A stretch of 64,000 nucleotides of DNA from an uncultured Clostridiaceae bacterium (lineage in GTDB: Bacteria > Bacillota > Clostridia > Clostridiales > Clostridiaceae). Where the stretch lies: NCBI GenBank assembly GCA_946405135.1, contig CAMJGD010000001.1, positions 248,001 to 312,000 of the forward strand, written 5' to 3'. A program made the position numbers and the translations under genes. The notes beneath the pieces are model-generated. The model was not told the origin of the DNA, ran no database searches, and worked only from the letters and a program-made list of their open reading frames with translations. Below, piece by piece: positions 36,957 through 45,932 of the stretch; within the stretch, counting starts at the first letter, position 1, and the number at the start of each line of letters is the position of its first letter.

Positions 36957-38201
36957 TTACCCCCTCTTTACACCGAAAAGCTCTGGTTTATTTAATAACC
37001 CCATATTTACTGCTAAATTTACAAGTAACCTTGTAATAACTATCGCTGTAAACATACTTAAAATTATACCTATCATCAATGTAAGAGCAAACCCTTTTAC
37101 GGCTACTGATCCAAGGTAATATAAAACAATACCTGCTATTATTGTAGTTATGTTAGAATCTAATATTGAAGAAAGTGCTCTGTGGAAACCTGAATCTACT
37201 GCTGATTTTATAGACTTTCCTGTTTTAAGTTCTTCTTTTATTCTTTCAAATATTAATACATTAGCATCTACAGCCATACCTATGGTCAAAAGGAATCCAG
37301 CTATACCTGGTAAAGTTAATGTAGCATTTATTCCAACAAAAACTAGTAATACAAGAACAATGTATAGAACTAGTGCTATATCAGCAAGTAATCCTGGAAC
37401 CCTATAGTATACTATCATAAATAAGAAAACCAAAAGAATACCAATGGTGCCTGCTTTAACGCTGTTAGGAATAGCATTTGCTCCTAAAGTTGGTCCTACG
37501 GTTTTTACTGAAGCTGTCTTTAAGGTAACAGGTAGTGCTCCTGATTGTATTATACTTGCCTGCCTTCTAGCTTCATCCATGCTCTTACTTCCAGTAATAG
37601 TAGCTTTTCCTTCTGTAATTACATTCTTAACTGTAGGATTTGTAAGCATTTGATCATCCATATATATAGCTATATTTTGATTTAAAAACTTTTCAGTAGC
37701 TTCAGCAAACTTTTTAGCACCCTCTGAAGTTAATTCAAGACCTATAGTTGGTTCTCCATTTTGATCCAAATAAGATGTAGCATTTTTTACATCTTTACCA
37801 GTCAATATGGTATTATTGTCTGGTCCAACAAATTTTAGCTCGCCTGCTTTTGTAAGCATTTCTATTATAGATGTAGAATCGAATTTTCCAGGTATATCTA
37901 CCCTGATTCTTCTATCTCCTTCAGTAGTAACTACTGTCTCTGCTACACCTAACTTGTTTACTCTTACAGCTAAAAGCTCTTTTGTTTTTTCAAGGTCTTC
38001 ATTTTTAACCTTACCCTGTGAAACTATTTCTTCTACTACAGAAACCCCTCCCTGTAGGTCTAATCCCTTATTTATAACATCATTAAAAGAATTTAATCTA
38101 TAACCTGCAATTTCAATTCCATAAGCACCTGCATAAGCAGCAATTGCTATAAATAAAACAATAAATATAAATAAGAGCGTACTTTTCCCTTTGGTTTTCA
38201 T
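36957..38201 (-). CDS. secD: Protein translocase subunit SecD
   Basis: A 414-residue membrane protein: N-terminal helix (residues 8-27), the P1-type domain starting at NKGLDLQGGVSVV, and a C-terminal bundle of five helices with GFLLTIGMAVDANVLIFERIKEELKTGKS. Short relative to the E. coli protein because the P1 head is reduced, as in other Firmicutes with separate SecD and SecF. Confidence 0.97.
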   Translation of the reverse strand: MKTKGKSTLLFIFIVLFIAIAAYAGAYGIEIAGYRLNSFNDVINKGLDLQGGVSVVEEIVSQGKVKNEDLEKTKELLAVRVNKLGVAETVVTTEGDRRIRVDIPGKFDSTSIIEMLTKAGELKFVGPDNNTILTGKDVKNATSYLDQNGEPTIGLELTSEGAKKFAEATEKFLNQNIAIYMDDQMLTNPTVKNVITEGKATITGSKSMDEARRQASIIQSGALPVTLKTASVKTVGPTLGANAIPNSVKAGTIGILLVFLFMIVYYRVPGLLADIALVLYIVLVLLVFVGINATLTLPGIAGFLLTIGMAVDANVLIFERIKEELKTGKSIKSAVDSGFHRALSSILDSNITTIIAGIVLYYLGSVAVKGFALTLMIGIILSMFTAIVITRLLVNLAVNMGLLNKPELFGVKRG

Positions 38202-38285
38202 CTTTATCCCCCTCTGCTAAATTCTGATAGATTTAATTATATTACTTTAAAATCCAATAGTCAATATTAGGTAATTATTCAAGCA

Positions 38286-39647
38286 TTACTCTGACATGAT
38301 CTTTGCTTTAAGAGCAATAGCACACTCTATCCTCTTCTTCTGCATTTTACATCCTAATTCATAGGGTATATGAATATCTCCATTAAAGTTAAAGTTATTT
38401 GCTTGGCATCCTCCGCTGCAATAGAATCTTGCCCAGCAGTCTTTACACTTAGGCTTATTATAAATATGAGCTTTTTTAAATGTTTCAGAAAGTTCCTCAT
38501 TTATATTCCCATCAAATATGTTTCCAAGTAAGAACTCTTTATTTCCCACAAATTGATGACAAGGATAAATCTCTCCATCTGGAGTAATAGCCACATATTC
38601 ATGACCTGCTCCACAACCAGATATTCTCTTATATACACAAGGTCCTCCCTGAAGGTCTATATTAAAGTGATAAAATTTAAATTCATTGCCTTCTCTGTGT
38701 CTTTTAAGCATTTCTCTATACAATTTATCATATTGACCATATATTTTTTCTAAATCTTCTTCCCTAAGAGACAACTCATGCTCTTTTGGAAGCACTACCG
38801 GTTCTATAGATATTTCATCAAAACCTTCATTAGCTAATGCCATAACATCTTCAAAAAAATCAATATTGTTTCTTGTAAATGTACCTCTCACATAATATTG
38901 CTTAGACTTATCTCTTCTATTAACCATTTCTTTTATTTTAGGAAGTATAGCGTCATAAGTACCGCTGCCATCATATCTTACTCTTACAGCATCATTAATT
39001 TCTTTTCTTCCATCTATAGATAATACTATATTTCCCATATTTTTATCTAAATATTCCATTATCTCATCATTTAATAATGTAGAATTTGTTGTCATAGTAA
39101 ATCTTATATTTTTATTGTAAATTTTCTCTTGTTCTCTAGCATAATCTACTATTTCTTTTATAGTATCAAAAGCCATCAAAGGTTCTCCGCCAAAAAGATC
39201 GATTTCTATATTTTTTCTAGGTCCAGATTTTTCTATTACAAAATCTATTGCCTTCTTTCCAACCTCTTTTGACATAACCTTTCTTGCGCCTTTATATTCT
39301 CCTTCATCTGCAAAGCAGTATTTACATTTAAGATTACAGTCATGAATAATGTTTAGGCATAGAGCCTTAATATAGGATTTAGATCTATCATTTAAAGCTA
39401 TATTCTCATAAATATCCTTAGAATAAAGAAGCCCTTCTTCTATAAGTTCTTTTATATCTTCCAAAGCTTCTTTTATATTATTCTCATCATATTTACTTTT
39501 TAATCTTTCTATTATAATATCTTCTCTTTGAAGTTTATCTTCGTCTAAAATATCATATACTAATTCATCTACCATATGTAAACTTCCTGAATTAATATCT
39601 ATAACATAATAGTCATCGTCTTGAATGAATTTATGGATTAATGACAT
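38286..39647 (-). CDS. scfB: SCIFF-system radical-SAM/SPASM peptide maturase
   Basis: A 453-residue radical-SAM enzyme. The SAM-cluster cysteines are C104, C108 and C111 (HDCNLKCKYCF); the C-terminal SPASM region has CHQF near residue 360 and KCKDCWARFYCSGGC for auxiliary clusters. The N-terminal ~90 residues look like a peptide-recognition domain. It is expected to form thioether crosslinks in the 45-residue SCIFF peptide encoded directly upstream (39712-39849). RBS TTAGGAGG precedes the ATG. Confidence 0.95.
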   Translation of the reverse strand: MSLIHKFIQDDDYYVIDINSGSLHMVDELVYDILDEDKLQREDIIIERLKSKYDENNIKEALEDIKELIEEGLLYSKDIYENIALNDRSKSYIKALCLNIIHDCNLKCKYCFADEGEYKGARKVMSKEVGKKAIDFVIEKSGPRKNIEIDLFGGEPLMAFDTIKEIVDYAREQEKIYNKNIRFTMTTNSTLLNDEIMEYLDKNMGNIVLSIDGRKEINDAVRVRYDGSGTYDAILPKIKEMVNRRDKSKQYYVRGTFTRNNIDFFEDVMALANEGFDEISIEPVVLPKEHELSLREEDLEKIYGQYDKLYREMLKRHREGNEFKFYHFNIDLQGGPCVYKRISGCGAGHEYVAITPDGEIYPCHQFVGNKEFLLGNIFDGNINEELSETFKKAHIYNKPKCKDCWARFYCSGGCQANNFNFNGDIHIPYELGCKMQKKRIECAIALKAKIMSE

Positions 39648-39674
39648 AAAATTTTCCTCCTAAATTAAGCATAA

Positions 39675-39699
39675 AGCAGTAACCTCACCAGTTACTGCT
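39675..39699 (-). promoter_or_regulatory. Hairpin between SCIFF peptide and maturase genes
   Basis: AGCAGTAAC pairs perfectly with GTTACTGCT around a seven-base loop, 13 bases past the peptide stop. Only a short TTTATG follows, so it is likely a leaky terminator or stabiliser that gives much more peptide than enzyme, a common arrangement for modified peptides. Confidence 0.7.
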
Positions 39700-39711
39700 A
39701 CTAATTAAAAA

Positions 39712-39849
39712 TTAGTTTTCACAAGCTAAATTAGCCACTGTGCAAGATGTCTTACATGCTGATTGACATGAATTAGCACATTCCTTACATCCTGGCTTAC
39801 TTAAACTATTCTTTATATTAGCTTTATTTATTGTTTTTATATGTTTCAT
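39712..39849 (-). CDS. scfA: SCIFF precursor peptide (six Cys in forty-five)
   Basis: A 45-residue peptide beginning MKHIKTINKANIKNSL with cysteines at 21, 24, 28, 32, 36 and 43 (core CKECANSCQSACKTSC). Length, six cysteines and adjacency to the radical-SAM/SPASM gene match the SCIFF family, which is nearly universal in Clostridia and whose cysteines become thioether crosslinked. Too short for usual ORF cut-offs. The ATG at 39849 follows a GGAGGAATG-type site. Its biological role is unknown in the family. Confidence 0.95.
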   Translation of the reverse strand: MKHIKTINKANIKNSLSKPGCKECANSCQSACKTSCTVANLACEN

Positions 39850-39919
39850 TGCTACATTCCTCCAATCATAAACTTTTCCTGTAGATTATATCATATTTTC
39901 CACAGAAAATAAAGAGTTT

Positions 39920-40291
39920 CTATATATTTATTCCAAGCATACCTGATAGCACTCCTACTAGAAGTGCTAAAACGATTCTGTACAAAGATTGTATATTAAT
40001 TATAGAGGAAAACCCTCCAAATATCCCTGTGGCAATAAAAAGAAGCAGCATATATATAGCAGCAGTATAAATTCCACATATCCAGCCTTTTTCCCCATTT
40101 GATTTGGATGCATACATAGCTCCATACACTATACTTAGGCATGTACAAATTAAATATACTACAGAAGAAACTTTACTGCTCATATCCAAAAAGCTCCCTA
40201 TAATTGAATATACAAACATGATTATAAAAGTTAAAATTACAGCTCTTAATATACCTTTACTTATATTAAGAAAAAATTCACTTTTATTCAT
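39920..40291 (-). CDS. TIGR04086-type membrane protein
   Basis: A small, four-helix membrane protein of about 123 residues, predicted helices near 14-35, 42-62, 72-93 and 103-122. It belongs by position and pattern to the YrzE/TIGR04086 group found beside yajC in Firmicutes; no function is known. The frame opens at a GTG at 40303 that abuts the AGGGGG site, so the ATG at 40291 (MNKSEFFLNISK) is preferred. A CTATCT/AGATAG hairpin (about 40307-40328) overlaps the ribosome site and may reduce its translation. Confidence 0.75.
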   Translation of the reverse strand: MNKSEFFLNISKGILRAVILTFIIMFVYSIIGSFLDMSSKVSSVVYLICTCLSIVYGAMYASKSNGEKGWICGIYTAAIYMLLLFIATGIFGGFSSIINIQSLYRIVLALLVGVLSGMLGINI

Positions 40292-40339
40292 ATAATAAAA
40301 CACCCCCTATCTACTACTATGAAGATAGAGGCGTATTTA

Positions 40340-40627
40340 TTACTTATTTTCTTCTTCTTCATGTACTGTAAGCACATCTGCTATACCCTGTTTTGAAAGT
40401 TTAAATCTTGCTCTATCGGGACCACTCTCTACAATAACGTAATCATCCTTAATATTTATTACTTTACCAAGAATTCCACCTCTTGAAACAATTTCATCAT
40501 TCACCTTTAAAGCATTAAGCATATTATTATATTTCTTTTTTCTTTTGTTTTCAGGTATGAAAACTATAGCATAAAATAAAACCAGCATTAATACTATAGG
40601 TAACACGTTATATATTACATACTGCAT
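40340..40627 (-). CDS. yajC: Preprotein translocase subunit YajC
   Basis: A 95-residue protein with one N-terminal helix (residues 4-24), then the family FIPENKRKKKYNNMLNALKVNDEIVSRGGILGKVI. It associates with SecDF. RBS GAAGGGAGG precedes the ATG; it follows tgt in the conserved ruvAB-queA-tgt-yajC order. Confidence 0.95.
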   Translation of the reverse strand: MQYVIYNVLPIVLMLVLFYAIVFIPENKRKKKYNNMLNALKVNDEIVSRGGILGKVINIKDDYVIVESGPDRARFKLSKQGIADVLTVHEEEENK

Positions 40628-40645
40628 AATATCCCTCCCTTCTTT

Positions 40646-41782
40646 TTAAAAATTATTTGCTATCCCCCATTGAGATAGTTTTTCTTTTTTAAATTCTTCG
40701 AAATAATCGCCATCTATGGCATCTCTTATTTCTTCCATAAGTTTATTATAAAAATAAAGATTATGCAATACACATAGCCTCATGGCTAACATTTCTTTAG
40801 CTTTAAACAAATGTCTAATATAAGCTTTGGTATAATGCCTGCAGGCAGGGCAGTTACATCCTTCATCTATAGGAGAACTGTCTAACTCGTACTTAGCATT
40901 CATTATATTTATTTTACCACATTTAGTAAAAACATGTCCATGCCTTCCATTACGAGCTGGAAGTACGCAATCAAAAAAGTCTACACCTCTTGACACCGAT
41001 TCTAATATATTAGCAGGAGTACCAACACCCATCAAATATATAGGTTTATCCTGAGGAAGGTAAGGAACTACTGCATCTATAATTCTATACATTTCTTCAT
41101 GAGTCTCCCCTACCGCAAGACCACCAATAGCATAGCCATCCAAATTCATCTTTGCTATAGTCTTGGCATGTTCTATTCTTATGTCCTCATACACTCCTCC
41201 CTGATTTATTCCAAAGAGCATCTGCTTTTTATTTATAGTGTTTTCTAATGAATTAAGTCTATCCATTTCGTTTTTACATCTTATAAGCCACCTTGTAGTT
41301 CTTTCTACAGATTTTTCAACATACTCTCTTGGAGAAGGATTAGATATGCATTCATCAAAAGCCATAGCTATAGTAGAAGCTAAGTTACTTTGAATCTGCA
41401 TACTTTCTTCAGGACCCATAAATATTTTTCTACCATCTATGTGTGAATTAAAATGAACTCCCTCTTCTCTTATCTTTCTCATGCTTGCTAAAGAAAACAC
41501 TTGAAATCCACCAGAATCAGTTAGAATTGGTCTATCCCAATTCATAAATTTATGTAATCCACCTAATTCCTTAACTACCTTATCTCCTGGCCTTAAATGT
41601 AAGTGATAAGTATTAGATAACTCCACCTGACAGCCTATGTCTTTTAAATCCATAGAAGACACTGCACCTTTTATAGCTGCTAAAGTTCCTACATTCATAA
41701 ATACAGGAGTCTGTATGGTGCCATGAGGAGTTATAAACTCACCTCTTCTTATTTTACCTGTCTTTTTTAATAACTTATACAT
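40646..41782 (-). CDS. tgt: Queuine/preQ1 tRNA-ribosyltransferase
   Basis: A 378-residue TIM-barrel enzyme that swaps guanine-34 of GUN-anticodon tRNAs for preQ1. Substrate-binding DSGGFQVFSLA, the nucleophile region VDFFDCVLPARNGRHGHVFT, and the zinc site CNCPACRHY with a later histidine are present. Next to queA, which completes the following step. Confidence 0.98.
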   Translation of the reverse strand: MYKLLKKTGKIRRGEFITPHGTIQTPVFMNVGTLAAIKGAVSSMDLKDIGCQVELSNTYHLHLRPGDKVVKELGGLHKFMNWDRPILTDSGGFQVFSLASMRKIREEGVHFNSHIDGRKIFMGPEESMQIQSNLASTIAMAFDECISNPSPREYVEKSVERTTRWLIRCKNEMDRLNSLENTINKKQMLFGINQGGVYEDIRIEHAKTIAKMNLDGYAIGGLAVGETHEEMYRIIDAVVPYLPQDKPIYLMGVGTPANILESVSRGVDFFDCVLPARNGRHGHVFTKCGKINIMNAKYELDSSPIDEGCNCPACRHYTKAYIRHLFKAKEMLAMRLCVLHNLYFYNKLMEEIRDAIDGDYFEEFKKEKLSQWGIANNF

Positions 41783-41811
41783 CTTTTTTGTTCACATCCT
41801 TTTAAAGTCAG

Positions 41812-42837
41812 TTATTTTATAAACATAGCATCTCCAAAACTAAAGAATCTATATCTCTCTTTAATAGCAGTGTTATATGCATTCATTATATTTTCTTTAC
41901 CAGCAAGAGTACTTACCAGCATAATAAGAGTAGATTCTGGCAGATGAAAATTTGTAATCATCGCGTCCACTACTTTGAACTTATAACCTGGATATATAAA
42001 AATATTAGTCCAACCACTCTGTTCCCTTATGTATCCTTCTTCATTTCCCACGGTTTCTAAAGTTCTGCAAGATGTAGTTCCTACAGCTATTACTTTTTTG
42101 CCTTCTCTTTTAGCCTTATTTATTATTTCAGCATTTTCTACATCTATATGATAAAACTCTGAATGCATATCATGTTCCTCTACATTTTCAGATTTTACCG
42201 GTCTAAAAGTTCCAAGTCCTACATGAAGAGTAAGATAGGCTATATTTACTCCCTTATTTTCTATTTTATTCAATAATTCTTTTGTAAAATGTAACCCTGC
42301 AGTAGGTGCTGCAGCAGATCCACTCTCTTTAGAATATACTGTTTGATATCTTTCCTTGTCTTCTAAGGATGCTTTTATATATGGTGGAAGAGGCATTTGC
42401 CCAAGTTCATCTAAAACCTGTTCAAATATTCCATCATATTGAAATTCTATTATCCTATTGCCATCTTCTTTTACTTCTATAACTTCTGCTGTTAATCTTC
42501 CTTCTCCAAATATAAACTTTTTACCTACTACTGCTCTTTTACCTGGTTTTGCTAAAGTTTCCCACTTATCTTTTTCTATCCTTTTTAATAAAAGAAATTC
42601 TATTTTGCCTCCAGTATTCTTTTTCTCTCCTATAAGTCTTGCAGGAATTACTCTGGTATTATTTAAAACTAAAACATCCCCTTGATTTAAATAATCTACT
42701 ATATCAGAAAAAATTTTATGCTCAATACTTCCATTATGTTTATCTAAAACCATCAATCTAGATTTTTCTCTGTTTTCTAAAGGATATTGAGCTATAAGTT
42801 CTTCTGGCAAATCAAATTTAAAATCACTTACTTTCAA
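41812..42837 (-). CDS. queA: S-adenosylmethionine:tRNA ribosyltransferase-isomerase
   Basis: A 341-residue enzyme that converts preQ1 in tRNA to epoxyqueuosine using SAM as ribosyl donor. The family segments [35 protein letters not shown] and [10 protein letters not shown] are present. The start codon is TTG (42837), five to six bases after GTAGGTG, giving the canonical [13 protein letters not shown]. Confidence 0.97.
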   Translation of the reverse strand: MKVSDFKFDLPEELIAQYPLENREKSRLMVLDKHNGSIEHKIFSDIVDYLNQGDVLVLNNTRVIPARLIGEKKNTGGKIEFLLLKRIEKDKWETLAKPGKRAVVGKKFIFGEGRLTAEVIEVKEDGNRIIEFQYDGIFEQVLDELGQMPLPPYIKASLEDKERYQTVYSKESGSAAAPTAGLHFTKELLNKIENKGVNIAYLTLHVGLGTFRPVKSENVEEHDMHSEFYHIDVENAEIINKAKREGKKVIAVGTTSCRTLETVGNEEGYIREQSGWTNIFIYPGYKFKVVDAMITNFHLPESTLIMLVSTLAGKENIMNAYNTAIKERYRFFSFGDAMFIK

Positions 42838-42852
42838 AATTACACCTACTCC

Positions 42853-43896
42853 CTAGTCATCTTCATTATTAAATATAGAAACTTGAGCTTTATCTATATC
42901 TGAAATATTGGTTCTGCTTAAATGTTTATATGCCTTATCTGTTGCAACTCTGCCTCTAGGTGTTCTTATTATAAAACCTTTTTGCATTAAATAGGGCTCA
43001 TAAACGTCTTCTATAGTATCTAGTTCTTCTCCTATAAAATAAGCTAAGGTCTCTACACCTACAGGTCCTCCATTAAAATTGTCTATTATAGCTTCTAATA
43101 TTCTATTATCTATTCTATCAAAGCCTTCATCGTCTACTTCTAAAAGTTTTAATCCAGCTTTTGCAGTTTCATAGTCTATTATATTATTTCCCATGACTTC
43201 TGAAAAATCTCTTACCCTCTTTAAAAGCCTATTAGCTATCCTTGGAGTTCCTCTAGATCTTCTTGCTATTTCTATGGCACCTTCTTCTGTTATCTCACAG
43301 TTTAATATATTAGCTGACCTTACAATTATCTCTTTAAGCTGATTATCATTATAAAATTCCATGGAACAGAGCACTCCAAATCTGTCTCTTAAAGGTGAGG
43401 TCAAAAGTCCTACCCTAGTAGTAGCTCCTATAAGAGTGAATTTAGCTAAATCTAATCTTATAGATTTTGCTGCTGCACCCTTTCCTATAACTATGTCAAG
43501 AGAATAATCCTCCATAGCAGGATATAGTATTTCTTCCACGCTTCTATTTAATCTATGGATTTCATCAATAAATAGCACGTCATTATCCTGAAGAGTAGTC
43601 AAAATTGCTGCTAGATCTCCTGCCCTTTCTATAGCCGGACCTGAAGTTATCTTCAAATTACCACTCATCTCTTTAGCTATAATATTTGCTAAAGTAGTTT
43701 TACCTAGCCCTGGAGGACCAAATAAAAGCACATGATCTAGTGGCTCTTTTCTATTTTTTGCAGCTTTTATAAAAATACTCAATTTTTGTTTTACATTATC
43801 TTGTCCAATGTATTCACTTAATCTCTGGGGTCTTAAACTATACTCCGTAACCACATCTTCCTCTGTTTTAGAAGTTGTTACAATTCTATCCTCCAT
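42853..43896 (-). CDS. ruvB: Holliday junction helicase RuvB
   Basis: A 347-residue AAA+ motor that drives branch migration with RuvA. Walker A is [11 protein letters not shown], Walker B is LFIDEIHRL, sensor region [18 protein letters not shown], and a C-terminal winged helix ends the protein. Directly follows ruvA; no ruvC is seen nearby. Confidence 0.98.
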   Translation of the reverse strand: MEDRIVTTSKTEEDVVTEYSLRPQRLSEYIGQDNVKQKLSIFIKAAKNRKEPLDHVLLFGPPGLGKTTLANIIAKEMSGNLKITSGPAIERAGDLAAILTTLQDNDVLFIDEIHRLNRSVEEILYPAMEDYSLDIVIGKGAAAKSIRLDLAKFTLIGATTRVGLLTSPLRDRFGVLCSMEFYNDNQLKEIIVRSANILNCEITEEGAIEIARRSRGTPRIANRLLKRVRDFSEVMGNNIIDYETAKAGLKLLEVDDEGFDRIDNRILEAIIDNFNGGPVGVETLAYFIGEELDTIEDVYEPYLMQKGFIIRTPRGRVATDKAYKHLSRTNISDIDKAQVSIFNNEDD

Positions 43897-43906
43897 TTAA
43901 CTCCCC

Positions 43907-44503
43907 TCAATTCATCAGATATTTTAAACATTCTTTAATAAGATTTTCTATAGATTCTTCTTTATTTATATTATTAAAGGCTTTTTCTGCTTCCTTTTGA
44001 GTGTATCCAAGAGATAACAATGCTTCCAGCACTTCATTTATCTTATTATTTTTGATTATTTCATCTCCACATTTTTCCAAGCCTTCTGTATAGATTTCTT
44101 CTATTTTAATCTTATCTTTAAGCTCTAATATTATCCTTTGAGCTGTTTTTTTGCCTATGCCTGGCGCTCTTGTAAGAGTTTTTTCATCTTCACTTAATAT
44201 AGCATACTTTAAATTATTTACATCCGTTATAGATAATAAAGATAAGGCTGCTTTAGCCCCAACTCCATTTATACCAAGGAGCACATTAAACATATTAAGT
44301 TCTTCCATAGTTAAAAATCCATAAAGTCCAATAAAATCTTGCCTTACTATCTGCTCTACATATAAAAGCACAATATCATTTATCTTAGGCATATTTGCCA
44401 TAGTACTTCCTGAAGTAAAGATTTTATATCCTATGCCGCTATTTTCAATAACAACATAATCTTTATTTATCCTTACAAAGCTTCCTTTTATATATTCATA
44501 CAC
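43907..44503 (-). CDS. ruvA: Holliday junction protein RuvA
   Basis: A 198-residue protein: N-terminal OB fold (residues 1-62), double helix-hairpin-helix with GINGVGAKAALSLLS and APGIGKKTAQRIILELKDK, and a C-terminal RuvB-contact domain with LLSLGYTQKEAEKAF. The start is a GTG (44503), nine bases after GAGGGG. Confidence 0.97.
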   Translation of the reverse strand: MYEYIKGSFVRINKDYVVIENSGIGYKIFTSGSTMANMPKINDIVLLYVEQIVRQDFIGLYGFLTMEELNMFNVLLGINGVGAKAALSLLSITDVNNLKYAILSEDEKTLTRAPGIGKKTAQRIILELKDKIKIEEIYTEGLEKCGDEIIKNNKINEVLEALLSLGYTQKEAEKAFNNINKEESIENLIKECLKYLMN

Positions 44504-44668
44504 TCTACATTACCCCTCTTACCTTACAATAAAAATAAAGTCTATATAATACTTTATCATCTATAAAAAAATAATTCAACTAAAAAAAGAGCTTGTATAT
44601 TCGCATATTAAATAGCTCTAAATAATTGATAAACATAATTATGTAAAGTAAATTGTATCTATGAATAG

Positions 44669-44711
44669 GTGCAAGATTCTCCTACCTATAGAAGATGTGA
44701 GACTCTTGCAC
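44669..44711 (-). terminator. Hairpin after the bofC-like gene
   Basis: GTGCAAGATTCTC pairs with GAGACTCTTGCAC (one mismatch) around a 17-base loop, 20 bases past the stop. There is no U-run, so it may act as an mRNA end stabiliser or a weak terminator before ruvA. Confidence 0.55.
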
Positions 44712-44731
44712 ATCACTTTTGAATTTGTATA

Positions 44732-45319
44732 TTATGATTGTATTTCTGCCAAAATGTCATAGGCTTCCTGCTTTGTATTAAACTTGAGCTCATAATTTTT
44801 AAAGAGCTGTTTGTCTCCATCAGGTAAGCTGTCTACAGTTTTTTGTGTTACATCTTTTTCATGATCTTCTATATATAGCTTTCCTTCGCTATCACTTTTA
44901 TATATAGCTAAGCATCCATTTTCTACTCCTAAATAATATTTGTTTGGTTCGAATTTAGGCACCACATCTTTGATAAAAATGAACTCTTTGTCATTATAGG
45001 AATATAAACTATATCCCTGTTTTGAGTAAAACTCTTCCAATCTACTTTTGTCCACACTCTTACCTATGCTATCTTCTAGTTGTACTAAATTTAAGACTTC
45101 ATAATCCGATAGCTTACCACTGGTATTATCTCTGAGTTTTAGTACTATGCGAGTATTATCGTCTATAACTTCTTTCTTATCTCCATGATATAAATTATTA
45201 TTCTTGGGACTTTGAGATTTTGTAAATTTATTTATGCCCCATAGAAAACTTGTAATAAAAAGACTTACTATAAGAACTATACCCAATAAGAATATAAATA
45301 TATTTTTCCTATTTTCCAT
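44732..45319 (-). CDS. BofC-like membrane-anchored protein
   Basis: A 195-residue protein with one N-terminal membrane helix (residues 7-28) and an exported domain. The C-terminal part, LEEFYSKQGYSLYSYNDKEFIFIKDVVPKFEPNKYYLGV followed by GCLAIYKSDSEGKLYIEDHEKD, resembles the BofC C-terminal domain, and bofC lies upstream of ruvAB in B. subtilis too. BofC there restrains the SpoIVB protease in the forespore/mother-cell checkpoint. Assignment rests on pattern and place; the N-terminal BofC domain is not clear. Confidence 0.65.
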   Translation of the reverse strand: MENRKNIFIFLLGIVLIVSLFITSFLWGINKFTKSQSPKNNNLYHGDKKEVIDDNTRIVLKLRDNTSGKLSDYEVLNLVQLEDSIGKSVDKSRLEEFYSKQGYSLYSYNDKEFIFIKDVVPKFEPNKYYLGVENGCLAIYKSDSEGKLYIEDHEKDVTQKTVDSLPDGDKQLFKNYELKFNTKQEAYDILAEIQS

Positions 45320-45369
45320 AATATCACTCCTTATCAGGTATTATTGCCAAATGCTACAATTAATATACA

Positions 45370-45400
45370 AAAAAAGAAAACAACACTAAAAAGTGTTGTT
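45370..45400 (-). terminator. Original yebC terminator, now displaced
   Basis: AACAACACT pairs perfectly with AGTGTTGTT across a four-base loop, followed in the minus transcript by TTTTCTTTTTTT. It abuts the displaced copy of the yebC 3' end (45400-45452), which includes a TAA stop at its edge. So this was the terminator of yebC before the element entered, and now ends element transcription. Confidence 0.88.
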
Positions 45401-45452
45401 TATTCATTCCATCCTTCTGGGAACTCACATTGTGCCAAACATCTTGAACATC
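45400..45452 (-). repeat. Attachment-site copy: displaced 3' end of yebC
   Basis: Fifty-three bases match the true yebC 3' end at 47854-47907 with two substitutions and one deleted base. The deletion puts the remnant out of frame, so it is a relic of the host gene left on the far side of the element, the classic footprint of a tyrosine recombinase using a gene 3' end as target. Confidence 0.9.
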
Positions 45453-45477
45453 TTAGAAACGTTATATTGCAAGTAGC

Positions 45478-45526
45478 TTAAACCGTTAAATATACTATAA
45501 TTTAAACCGTCTGTGTACCGTAGTCA
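45478..45526. repeat. Left-end arm-type repeats of the element
   Basis: TTAAACCGTT at 45478 and TTTAAACCGT at 45501 are followed by CTGTGTACCGTAGTCA at 45511-45526. The last recurs at the other end (47801-47816) with one change. Likely recombinase arm-binding or end-specific sites. Confidence 0.6.
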
Positions 45527-45749
45527 TTGACAGTCTTTTAATATTTATTAATTTATTCTACACCTTAATACTACTGCAAACTAACACTCTATGTCAATTT
45601 TATTTGACTACACTTAATTTTGCTGTATACATTTCCTATCCCCAGATCTGAAACACAAATATAGGGAAGCCAGCGTTATGAGGGATATGCTTGTATTCTT
45701 ACATAGTTTATTAATCACTTTATTATTGTAGTAAACTTAGCAGACATAA
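45527..45749. other. Non-coding left part of the element
   Basis: No credible coding frame or hairpin stands out. A minus-strand TTGACA at about 45600 with a weak TAGTAT 18 bases on could be a promoter reading out toward the displaced yebC end, but no gene follows it. Confidence 0.4.
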
Positions 45750-45911
45750 TTAAGATATAAGGAAAGAGTATGCAATAAACATAGCAAGAATAGCTCCACA
45801 AATATTGTTGACCATAATATTTTCATTCTTGTGTATTTTTTTTATAGTATTAACGGTATTTATATACAACAAAGCAGCACTTATTAAAGTTCCAATCAAC
45901 AAAAACTCCAT
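45750..45911 (-). CDS. 53-residue two-helix membrane protein, candidate immunity protein
   Basis: Begins MEFLLIGTLISAALLYIN and has a second hydrophobic stretch near residues 37-53 (CGAILAMFIAYSFLIS) with a charged KKIHKNEN linker between: two membrane segments. The ribosome site AAAGGAGGG seven bases before the ATG is the best in the element, which argues for a real gene. It starts 21 bases after the secreted protein's stop. Small two-helix proteins following a secreted effector are often immunity or accessory proteins; no family is recognised, so that role is inference. Confidence 0.75.
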   Translation of the reverse strand: MEFLLIGTLISAALLYINTVNTIKKIHKNENIMVNNICGAILAMFIAYSFLIS

Positions 45912-45932
45912 TTTAGCCCTCCTTTTTCTATA

